A stretch of DNA of 64,000 nucleotides from Agreia bicolorata (GTDB taxonomy: Bacteria > Actinomycetota > Actinomycetes > Actinomycetales > Microbacteriaceae): contig NZ_JYFC01000002.1 of NCBI RefSeq assembly GCF_000938265.1, forward strand, positions 310,001 through 374,000, in the 5' to 3' direction. Position numbers and translations under genes: made by a program. The notes below the pieces were generated by a model that ran no database searches, was not told the DNA's origin, and saw only the letters and a program-made list of their open reading frames with translations. Shown piece by piece: positions 16,379-22,790 of the stretch; position 1 is the first letter of the stretch, and every line of letters begins with the position of its first letter.

Positions 16379-16406
16379 GACCGGCAACAGACGTGGCTTG
16401 GGCCGG

Positions 16407-17285
16407 TTACGCCGTGAGTCTGCTGAGTAACTCTCGGTAGCGCGCGGCCGTCTGCTCCACGATCGCCGTGGGAAGCTCTGGGGGCGGACCGGCATTCGGA
16501 TCCGTCGTGTTCCAGTTGGCAGAGAGCCAGTTGCGCACGATCTGCTTGTCGAAGCTGGCGAGACGATCACCGGCGGCGTACGCCTCCGCGTCCCAGTAGC
16601 GGCTCGAATCGCTCGTGAGCACCTCATCGGCCAGGGTGATCTCGCCCGAGACGCGGTCGGCGCCGAACTCGAACTTGGTATCGGCGAGGATCACCCCGCG
16701 GGCCTCGGCGATGGCGGATGCCCGCGAATAGATCTCGAGCGAAAGCGCGCGCAGGCGCTCGGCCACGTCGGCGCCGACGAGTTCGATCGTTCGCTCGAAC
16801 GTGATGTTCTCGTCGTGATCGCCCAGCTCGGCCTTGAATGCAGGGGTGTAGATGGGTTCGGGCAGACGATCGCCGTTCTCGAGACCGGAAGGCAGGGCGA
16901 CGCCGCACACGGACTGGGACTCGAGATACTCCTTCCAGCCTGAGCCGGAGAGGTAGCCGCGCACCACGCACTCGATGGGGAACATGTCGAGGGGTTTAAC
17001 CAGCATGGCGCGCCCCGCGACCTCGACCGGCACATCGGCCTGGTCTCCGACGAGATGATTCGGGATGCCCGACAGCTGGTCGAACCACCAGAGGCTCAGG
17101 GTGGTGAGCAACTCGCCCTTGCCCGGGATGCCGGGCTCGAGCACGTGGTCGTAGGCGCTGACCCTGTCGCTGGCGACGACCAGCAGGGTCTCGGCGTCGT
17201 CGATGCTCACTGCGTCGGTGGGGATGTAGAGGTCGCGCACCTTGCCGCTGTAGACGTCGGTGAAGCCCTCGATCTCGATCGTCAT
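16407..17285 (-). CDS. purC: phosphoribosylaminoimidazole-succinocarboxamide synthase PurC
   Basis: SAICAR synthetase of 292 residues joins aspartate to CAIR using ATP. Motifs include the N-terminal VYSGKVRDLYIP, LVVASDRVSAYDHVLEPGIPGKG, the IECVVRGYLSGSGWKEY block, ILADTKFEFG and DEVLTSDSSRYW. The ATG shares the ATGA overlap with the stop of upstream purD, so purD-purC form a two-gene operon. Its length and the order purD-purC are usual for actinobacteria. Confidence 0.96.
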   Translation of the reverse strand: MTIEIEGFTDVYSGKVRDLYIPTDAVSIDDAETLLVVASDRVSAYDHVLEPGIPGKGELLTTLSLWWFDQLSGIPNHLVGDQADVPVEVAGRAMLVKPLDMFPIECVVRGYLSGSGWKEYLESQSVCGVALPSGLENGDRLPEPIYTPAFKAELGDHDENITFERTIELVGADVAERLRALSLEIYSRASAIAEARGVILADTKFEFGADRVSGEITLADEVLTSDSSRYWDAEAYAAGDRLASFDKQIVRNWLSANWNTTDPNAGPPPELPTAIVEQTAARYRELLSRLTA

Positions 17286-18559
17286 GCCGTGGCCACCTTC
17301 GCGGCGATGTCGCTGCGGTGCTGCGAGCCTTCGAGCCCGATCAGATCGACAGCCTCGTACACCCGGCGTCTGGCCTCGGCGAAATCGGATGCGGTGGAGA
17401 CGACACTCAGCACGCGTCCTCCCGTGGCGACGAGCTCGCCGTTCTTCACGGCTGTGGCCGCGTGGGCGATGTGTGTTCCCGCCACAGCCTCCGCCTCGGA
17501 AAGGCCCGCGAGCACGCGCCCCGTGACGGGCGTGCCCGGGTAGTTCTCGCTCGCTACCACGACGGTGACTGCGACGTCGCTCGAGAATGACGGGCGGGGC
17601 TGATCAACGAGGGTGCCGCTCGCCGCGGCGAAGAGCAGTTCGCTGAGCGGCGTCTCGAGCCGCGGCAGCACGACCTGGGTCTCAGGGTCGCCGAAGCGAG
17701 CGTTGAACTCGATGACGCGAATCCCGTCGCGGGTAAGGATCAGCCCGCAGTACAGCAGACCGATGAACGGCTTCTCCTCGGCCGCGAGCTGTCTGATCGT
17801 GGGCAGCGCGATCGTGTCGATGACCTCATCGACGAAGGCGGCTTCACTGCCGAATTGCTCGTCGAGCCAGGGCAGGGGCGAGTACGCACCCATGCCGCCC
17901 GTGTTCGGGCCGGCATCGCCGTCTGCAAGTCGCTTGTAATCCTGTGCGGGAGACAGAGGGCGAACCGTGTGCCCGTCGCTGACCAGGAAAAGCGAGACCT
18001 CTTCTCCGTCGAGGAACTCCTCTATGAGCACCTCGCCGTGGCCCAGCCAGTGCCGGGCGTGCTCAAGGGCGGCGTCGCGACTCTCGGTGACCAGAACGCC
18101 CTTGCCCGCGGCCAGTCCGTCGGCCTTGACCACGTAGGGCGCGCCGAATTCATCGAGGATGCGCTCCGCGTCGGAGAGAGTGCCTGCGCGTTCGGCGCGG
18201 CCGGTCGGTACTCCGGCCTCCGCCATGATGTGCTTCGCGAACGTCTTGCTGCCTTCGAGGGCAGCGGCCTCGCGGCTCGGTCCGAAGACGGGGATTCCCC
18301 GTTTGCGCAGCGCGTCGGCGACCCCGGCCACCAACGGCGCCTCCGGCCCGACGACGACGAGATCGATGTCGCCGTCCTGCGCGAAATCGACCACGGCATC
18401 CGGGTCTTCCGCGTCGATGCCGACGACGGGAACGACGAGCGCGATGCCCGCGTTACCCGGCGCCGCAACGATGTCGTGTTGACCGGGCTCATTCAGGAGC
18501 GCGGTGACGATGGCATGCTCGCGCGCGCCGGATCCGAGAACAAGAATCTTCACAGCCAC
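17282..18559 (-). CDS. purD: phosphoribosylamine--glycine ligase PurD
   Basis: GAR synthetase of 425 residues couples phosphoribosylamine to glycine. It is an ATP-grasp enzyme beginning KILVLGSGAREHAI, with VVGPEAPLVAGVADALR, PYVVKADGLAAGKGVLV, EEVSLFLVSDG, GGMGAYSPLPW and GLILTRDGIRVIEFNARFGDPETQ, the last holding the Mg-binding residues. GTG 18559 or GTG 18553 could be the start. The purC start overlaps its stop. Upstream, on the other strand, sits a 6C RNA and then a divergent gene, so the purD promoter must lie inside or beyond that RNA. Confidence 0.96.
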   Translation of the reverse strand: MAVKILVLGSGAREHAIVTALLNEPGQHDIVAAPGNAGIALVVPVVGIDAEDPDAVVDFAQDGDIDLVVVGPEAPLVAGVADALRKRGIPVFGPSREAAALEGSKTFAKHIMAEAGVPTGRAERAGTLSDAERILDEFGAPYVVKADGLAAGKGVLVTESRDAALEHARHWLGHGEVLIEEFLDGEEVSLFLVSDGHTVRPLSPAQDYKRLADGDAGPNTGGMGAYSPLPWLDEQFGSEAAFVDEVIDTIALPTIRQLAAEEKPFIGLLYCGLILTRDGIRVIEFNARFGDPETQVVLPRLETPLSELLFAAASGTLVDQPRPSFSSDVAVTVVVASENYPGTPVTGRVLAGLSEAEAVAGTHIAHAATAVKNGELVATGGRVLSVVSTASDFAEARRRVYEAVDLIGLEGSQHRSDIAAKVATA

Positions 18560-18664
18560 AGCTTAGCTTCGAAGAATTTTTCAGATCGCCGTCATGAACA
18601 CGTACCTGCCGACTCTCTATCTATGAAGGCGGTGGGAGACACAGCCGGAACAACTCCACAGAAC

Positions 18665-18763
18665 TTCGTACGGCGACGCGATTTCCCCCCATCTCACGTC
18701 GCCGTACGAACCACACTCGTGCGGCAGATCACTGACCTCCCCCCAAGTCGATCTGCCGCACGA
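18665..18763 (+). ncRNA. 6C small RNA
   Basis: Two adjacent hairpins are visible. Hairpin 1 has a perfect 14-bp stem (18665-18678 with 18697-18710) and an 18-nt loop. Hairpin 2 has a perfect 14-bp stem (18717-18730 with 18750-18763) and a 19-nt loop. Each loop carries a run of six C residues on the plus strand, and only 6 nt separate the stems. Two hairpins with C6 loops are the definition of the 6C RNA, a conserved actinobacterial small RNA (called B11 in mycobacteria) that pairs through its C-rich loops with G-rich mRNA sites. It fills the purD to sterol-carrier gap. Exact ends are not determined. Confidence 0.85.
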
Positions 18764-18793
18764 CACCTCTCGGCACGTCATACGCTGAGAGCT

Positions 18794-19159
18794 ATGGCAA
18801 AGACACGCATTCGACCTCTCGATGGAGAAGCGGCCATCGCGGCCACGACGGCAGAGGGCGTTGCGGCCTCGCGTGACGCGACTGCCACGGCCACGCGCTA
18901 TCTGCTTCAGTGCCTCGCAGACGCGGCCCAGGGCAACACGGTTGAGGTTCGGGTTCCGCCGTTCGGCGCGGTGCAGTGCATCGAGGGTCCCGGCCACACC
19001 CGCGGCACTCCGCCCAACGTCGTCGAGATGGATGCCGCCACCTGGCTCGAGTTGGCGACCGGCCGCCTCTCGTGGGCCGACGGCGTGGCTGCCGCGCGCA
19101 TCCACGCTTCTGGACAAAGGGCGGATCTCACCGGCTACGTGCCGGTCGAGCGCCCCTAA
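18794..19159 (+). CDS. sterol-carrier-family (SCP-like) protein
   Basis: This 121-residue cytoplasmic protein starts MAKTRIRPLDGEAAI. It contains EVRVPPFGAVQCIEGPGHTRGTPPNVVEMDAATWLELATGRLSWADGV, of which VEMDAATWL and GRLSWADG are typical of the actinobacterial SCP2-related family often annotated as sterol carrier or mycothiol-transferase-like accessory proteins. A lipid-binding function is assumed from the fold only. The frame is open far upstream, but the start at 18794 fits family length and lies 30 bp after the 6C RNA. Conservation beside purine genes in this family of organisms is plausible but unverified. Confidence 0.8.
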   Translation: MAKTRIRPLDGEAAIAATTAEGVAASRDATATATRYLLQCLADAAQGNTVEVRVPPFGAVQCIEGPGHTRGTPPNVVEMDAATWLELATGRLSWADGVAAARIHASGQRADLTGYVPVERP

Positions 19160-19161
19160 GA

Positions 19162-19566
19162 TCAGTCGCGTACTGCCGCGACGGCCTCGACTTCGACCAG
19201 CTGATTCGGGTAGCCGAGCACGGTCACGCCGAGCAGCGTGCTCGGCACGTCGTGGTCGCCGAAGGCGTCGCGCACGACATTCCACGCGGTCACGAGATCA
19301 GGCTGCTGCGTCGTCGCGACAAGAACACGGGTCGATAGAACGTCGTGCAGCGTCGCTCCGGCCGCTTCGAGGGCCGTTTCGAGGTTCTGCATGCAGAGTC
19401 GGGCCTGGGCGGCGATGTCGCCCCGACCCGTGACCTCGCCGTCTGGATCGAGTGGGCAGGCGCCCGCGAGAAAGACGAGCCGCGCGTGGGCGGGAGCCGT
19501 CGAAGCATACGCGTAGGGGGCCGACTGGGCGAGGGAGTCCGAGCGGATGAGCGTGACAGCGGTCAT
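19162..19566 (-). CDS. RidA/YjgF/UK114 family protein
   Basis: This 134-residue protein has the family core VFLAGACPLDPDGEV, QARLCMQNLETALEAAGATLHDVLSTRVLVA and PNQLVEVEAVAAV. The Arg in STRVLV and the Glu of the last strand are the usual ligand-contacting positions. Members hydrolyse reactive enamine/imine intermediates from PLP enzymes, or have other small-molecule roles. It is convergent with the sterol-carrier gene (stops 2 bp apart) and upstream of nothing obviously metabolic. The specific substrate is open. Confidence 0.88.
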   Translation of the reverse strand: MTAVTLIRSDSLAQSAPYAYASTAPAHARLVFLAGACPLDPDGEVTGRGDIAAQARLCMQNLETALEAAGATLHDVLSTRVLVATTQQPDLVTAWNVVRDAFGDHDVPSTLLGVTVLGYPNQLVEVEAVAAVRD

Positions 19567-19600
19567 GCATCCAGCCTAGCGACGCGGGTTTTTTGCGAGC

Positions 19601-20230
19601 TCAGAACCCGACGGCCATCCGGATGCCGAGGGCCAGCATGACCACGGCGATCACGGCATCCAGAATGCGCCACGAATTCGGCCGGGCGAAGAACGGGCGG
19701 AGTAACCGCGCGCCGAAGCCGAGGGCACTGAACCAGAGGAGGCTGCCGAGCATGGCCCCGCCAGCCCACCACCAGCGCTCTGCCGGCCCCTGTTGATTGG
19801 CGACCGAGCCGAGGAAGACGATGGTGTCGAGGTAGACGTGAGGGTTGAGCCAGGTCAGCGCCAGCGTGGTCAGGGCAGCGGTCTTCACCGAGATCGACCC
19901 GTGCTGGGCCGCCGGCTCGAGCGTCTGCGGGCGCACAACGCGACGCGCGGCCAGGAGTCCGTAGACGATGAGAAAGGCAGAGCCGACAATGCGGATGATC
20001 ACCAGCGCTACGGGCGCTCTCTCGATCACCACGCCGATTCCGAGTACTCCTGCGGCGATGAGCACGGCGTCGGAGATGGCGCAGATCGCGACGATCGCGA
20101 CGACGATACGCAGCCTGCCTGCGATCCCAAGCCGGAGAACATAGGCGTTTTGCGCACCGATGGCGATGATCAGCGCGAGCCCGGTGCCGAGGCCGAAAAC
20201 AGCGGGAAGAAGCGTGGTCTCGAGGGGCAT
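19601..20230 (-). CDS. lysE: LysE/ArgO-type basic amino acid exporter
   Basis: This 209-residue membrane protein of the LysE family has about six hydrophobic segments. LIIAIGAQNAYVLRLGI near the N terminus and TWLNPHVYLDTIVFLGSVA are the hallmark motifs. It exports lysine and/or arginine across the membrane to relieve excess. It is divergently paired with an ArgP/LysG-type regulator across a 68-bp gap, the classic lysG-lysE arrangement of Corynebacterium. Whether lysine or arginine is the main substrate cannot be decided here. Confidence 0.9.
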   Translation of the reverse strand: MPLETTLLPAVFGLGTGLALIIAIGAQNAYVLRLGIAGRLRIVVAIVAICAISDAVLIAAGVLGIGVVIERAPVALVIIRIVGSAFLIVYGLLAARRVVRPQTLEPAAQHGSISVKTAALTTLALTWLNPHVYLDTIVFLGSVANQQGPAERWWWAGGAMLGSLLWFSALGFGARLLRPFFARPNSWRILDAVIAVVMLALGIRMAVGF

Positions 20231-20266
20231 GTTCCGACGGTAGGAGATGGTGTTCGATTGGTACAG

Positions 20267-20290
20267 CTAATCTTTCTAACGACGGATTAG
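20267..20290. promoter_or_regulatory. LysR-type operator candidate between lysE and argP/lysG
   Basis: CTAATC, 12 bases, GATTAG forms an interrupted dyad with the T-N(11-13)-A form favoured by LysR-type regulators. It is centred in the 68-bp divergent promoter region, and AGCTAAT is repeated at its outer edges. Confidence 0.5.
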
Positions 20291-20298
20291 AGGAGCTA

Positions 20299-21210
20299 AT
20301 GTCAGCGTTTCAACTCGATCATCTGCAGACGCTCCTTGCCGTCGTCGAAGAGGCGAGTTTCGACGCGGCCGCACGCCGACTGCGCGTGACTCCGTCGGCG
20401 GTGTCGCAACGGATCAAAGCTCTCGAACAGGCCTCGGGCCAGATTCTGCTGCAGCGCACGACCCCGGTGATGCCTACAGAGGCGGGGTCGATCGTGCTGC
20501 GGCTGGCGCGGCAGGTCTCCCTCCTCGAGGCTGATGCCCGATCGGCTCTGCACGCGGATAAGGGCGAGGGCTGGTTTCCCCTCGCGGTCGCGGTCAACGC
20601 CGACAGCCTGGCGACCTGGTTTCTCGAGGCCGTCTCACCCTTGGTCGAGGCGGGCGGCGTCGCCTTCGACATCCACCGCGAAGACCAGGAGCACACGACC
20701 TCGCTGCTGCGTTCTGGAACGGTGATGGCGGCGGTGACATCGACGTCCGACGCCGTGCAGGGATGCTCGGTCGAACCGCTCGGAGCGATGCGCTACCTGG
20801 CTGTGTGCTCGCCTCGATTCCGGTCGGATCACGCGATCGTGCCGGGAGACGGTTCGGCACTGGCTCGAGCGCCGAGAGTCGACTTCGACAGGCGTGACGA
20901 ACTGCAGGCCGAGTTCGTTCGGCGCGCCGCCGGCCCGGCCTCTGTCGCATTGCAGCCTCGGCACTTCGTGCCCACGTCGAGCGACTTCGCCCGTGCCGTC
21001 GTGCTCGGCTTCGGGTGGGCCATGCTGCCCGAGCAGCAGTGCGCAGCCGAGATCGTGTCTGGACGCCTGATCGAGCTTGCGCCCGGCAGCTTCACCGAGG
21101 TTCGGCTGTTCTGGCAGCGATGGAATCTCGCGTCCACCATGCTCGACTCGGTCACCGACGCCGTTCGTCGCGGAGCGCGTGCGTCATTGCACCCATTCGA
21201 TCAGTCCTAG
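20299..21210 (+). CDS. LysR-family regulator, ArgP/LysG (IciA) type
   Basis: This 303-residue protein has an N-terminal winged helix-turn-helix (LDHLQTLLAVVEEASFDAAARRLRVTPSAVSQRIKALEQ) and a C-terminal periplasmic-binding-like effector domain. ArgP/LysG proteins sense lysine or arginine and activate the exporter gene. The divergent lysE neighbour supports this. AGAGGAGC lies just before the ATG. It likely binds the dyad at 20267-20290. Confidence 0.9.
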   Translation: MSAFQLDHLQTLLAVVEEASFDAAARRLRVTPSAVSQRIKALEQASGQILLQRTTPVMPTEAGSIVLRLARQVSLLEADARSALHADKGEGWFPLAVAVNADSLATWFLEAVSPLVEAGGVAFDIHREDQEHTTSLLRSGTVMAAVTSTSDAVQGCSVEPLGAMRYLAVCSPRFRSDHAIVPGDGSALARAPRVDFDRRDELQAEFVRRAAGPASVALQPRHFVPTSSDFARAVVLGFGWAMLPEQQCAAEIVSGRLIELAPGSFTEVRLFWQRWNLASTMLDSVTDAVRRGARASLHPFDQS

Positions 21211-21232
21211 CGCGTTCGACCGGCGACCGGCC

Positions 21233-22051
21233 TTAGTGAGGCTTCGTCGAGACCACGATCGAGGTGTCGTAGTCGTCGGAGTACTCGATGCGGCTCCGCA
21301 GTCCGGCCCGCTCGAACAACTCGACCGATCGCGGCGCCTGCCGCTCGCTCGCCTCGACCAGTACGTGGCCGCCGGGAGCGAGCCACGCGCGGCATTCAGC
21401 GGCCACGCGACGCTGTACGTCGAGGCCGTCGTCGCCGCCGTCGAGTGCAAGGGCCGCCTCGAAGAGCCGGGCCTCTGGCGGCATCGAGCCGATCGCATCC
21501 GTTGGCACATAGGGGGTGTTGCAGACGAGCACATCGACGTGCCCGCGCAGCCCGTTGGGCAGCGGCTCGAACAGGTCGCCGCAGACGACGACGGCCGGAT
21601 GCGGGAGGTTGCGTCGGGCGGTAGCCACTGCGCGGGGATCGATGTCGGCCGCGTAGATTTCTGCCGCAGGCGCGGACGGCCCCCGCGATTCGCGCATCGC
21701 CACAGCGATCGCGCCCGATCCGCAGCAGAGATCGAGAACAATCGGATGCTCATGCCCGGGTACAAGCTCGGTCTCGCGCACAAGCTCGGCGGCGCGGGTC
21801 GCAAGAAACTCGGTTCGTCGACGCGGAACGAAGACACCCTCGTCGACCAGAACCCGGATGCCGGCGAACTCGGCCCAGCCGAGGAGATGCTCGAGAGGAA
21901 CCCCTGAGACGCGCCGAGCCACAAGGGCATCGAGTGCATCGCGATCGATCGTCGAACCGTCGCTCGTCGCTTCGATGAGCAGCCGTGCCTCGTCTTCGGC
22001 GAACACACACCCCGCGGCGCGCAGGGTGAGCACGGTTCGGTCGAGATCCAT
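21233..22051 (-). CDS. HemK-like class I SAM methyltransferase (putative protein N5-glutamine methyltransferase)
   Basis: This protein of about 272 residues has the PrmC/HemK order: a helical N-terminal part ending in RRVSGVPLEHLLGWAEFAG, then VFVPRRRTEFL, the SAM motif VLDLCCGSGAIAVAM, and the substrate site DVLVCNTPYVPTDAI. True glutamine methyltransferases carry NPPY at the last position; here it is NTPY, so the target may differ. ATG 22051 (MDLDRTVLTL) is preferred to 22075. No prfA neighbour is present, which argues against it being the main PrmC. Confidence 0.8.
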   Translation of the reverse strand: MDLDRTVLTLRAAGCVFAEDEARLLIEATSDGSTIDRDALDALVARRVSGVPLEHLLGWAEFAGIRVLVDEGVFVPRRRTEFLATRAAELVRETELVPGHEHPIVLDLCCGSGAIAVAMRESRGPSAPAAEIYAADIDPRAVATARRNLPHPAVVVCGDLFEPLPNGLRGHVDVLVCNTPYVPTDAIGSMPPEARLFEAALALDGGDDGLDVQRRVAAECRAWLAPGGHVLVEASERQAPRSVELFERAGLRSRIEYSDDYDTSIVVSTKPH

Positions 22052-22109
22052 CAGACGATTATGCTCTCGGGGCACGGCGACCGCCCGGCAATGTGCGAGA
22101 CAATGGGGT

Positions 22110-22472
22110 GTGGCTCATCCCGACGACTCGACTTCTTCTGCCCCTGCCAGCGCAACGCACGAGGTGGTGGTGCGGCGATCGCCGCGCTTCGTGCGATTTA
22201 TTGCCGTGGGAATCGCGCTCGCCATTCTCGTCACGCTGATTCTGACCTTCGTGTTTCCCGAGCAGCCGAACTATTCGAGGGCTCAGGTCTTCGGCTTCGT
22301 CGGAATCATTCTGGTGACCGTGTTCATCGGCCTGTCGGCCGCCGTCGCTATCGGAGTCGACCGAGCCTCGAGCCGACGCGCACGAACCGTCGTGATGACG
22401 ACGAGCGAGCGGGTCGAAGGCGATGCTGAGATCAGCGCCGACGTGAAGCCAGGCGACGGCTCGGCGAACTAG
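22110..22472 (+). CDS. small two-helix membrane protein of unknown function
   Basis: From GTG 22110 (VAHPDDSTSS) the 120-residue protein has a Ser/Ala-rich head and two membrane segments (FIAVGIALAILVTLILTFVF and FGFVGIILVTVFIGLSAAVA) joined by PEQPNYSRAQV. A charged tail with acidic residues follows. Short actinobacterial proteins of this shape are often mislabelled as multidrug ABC ATPase; no ATPase motif exists here. Its stop overlaps the stop of the convergent DUF3073 gene (CTAG). Confidence 0.7.
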   Translation: MAHPDDSTSSAPASATHEVVVRRSPRFVRFIAVGIALAILVTLILTFVFPEQPNYSRAQVFGFVGIILVTVFIGLSAAVAIGVDRASSRRARTVVMTTSERVEGDAEISADVKPGDGSAN

Positions 22473-22702
22473 GCGCGCTTCTGGCGCGGCTCGTCGGAGT
22501 CGAGCAGCTCTGGGTTCACAACGGTGACACCATCGAGTTCGGACTCGTCGTCGTCTTCGTCGATCCACTTGGAGTAATCGGGCTCACCGTCGGAAGGGTG
22601 GCTCAATTCGCGCTCGAGCGCGGAGTAGTTGGTGTCGGGACTGAAATACTTCAGCTCGCGAGCAACCTTGGTGTGCTTAGCTTTTTGACGGCCGCGCCCC
22701 AT
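22469..22702 (-). CDS. DUF3073 domain protein
   Basis: This 77-residue protein starts MGRGRQKAKHTKVARELKYF, the exact signature of the actinobacterial DUF3073 family. SPDTNYSALERELS follows, then an acidic C-terminal half (YSKWIDEDDDESELD). The function is unknown; the basic head with an acidic tail suggests a nucleic-acid or ribosome partner, which is speculation. The start at 22702 is fixed by family alignment. Confidence 0.9.
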   Translation of the reverse strand: MGRGRQKAKHTKVARELKYFSPDTNYSALERELSHPSDGEPDYSKWIDEDDDESELDGVTVVNPELLDSDEPRQKRA

Positions 22703-22790
22703 GCGAGACCCCCTCACCTCTCGGGCCGGGGGATGAGAACGCCACCCGGGAGTCGAATAACTTACAAAACTTGCGCCAGTTTAGCACCTA

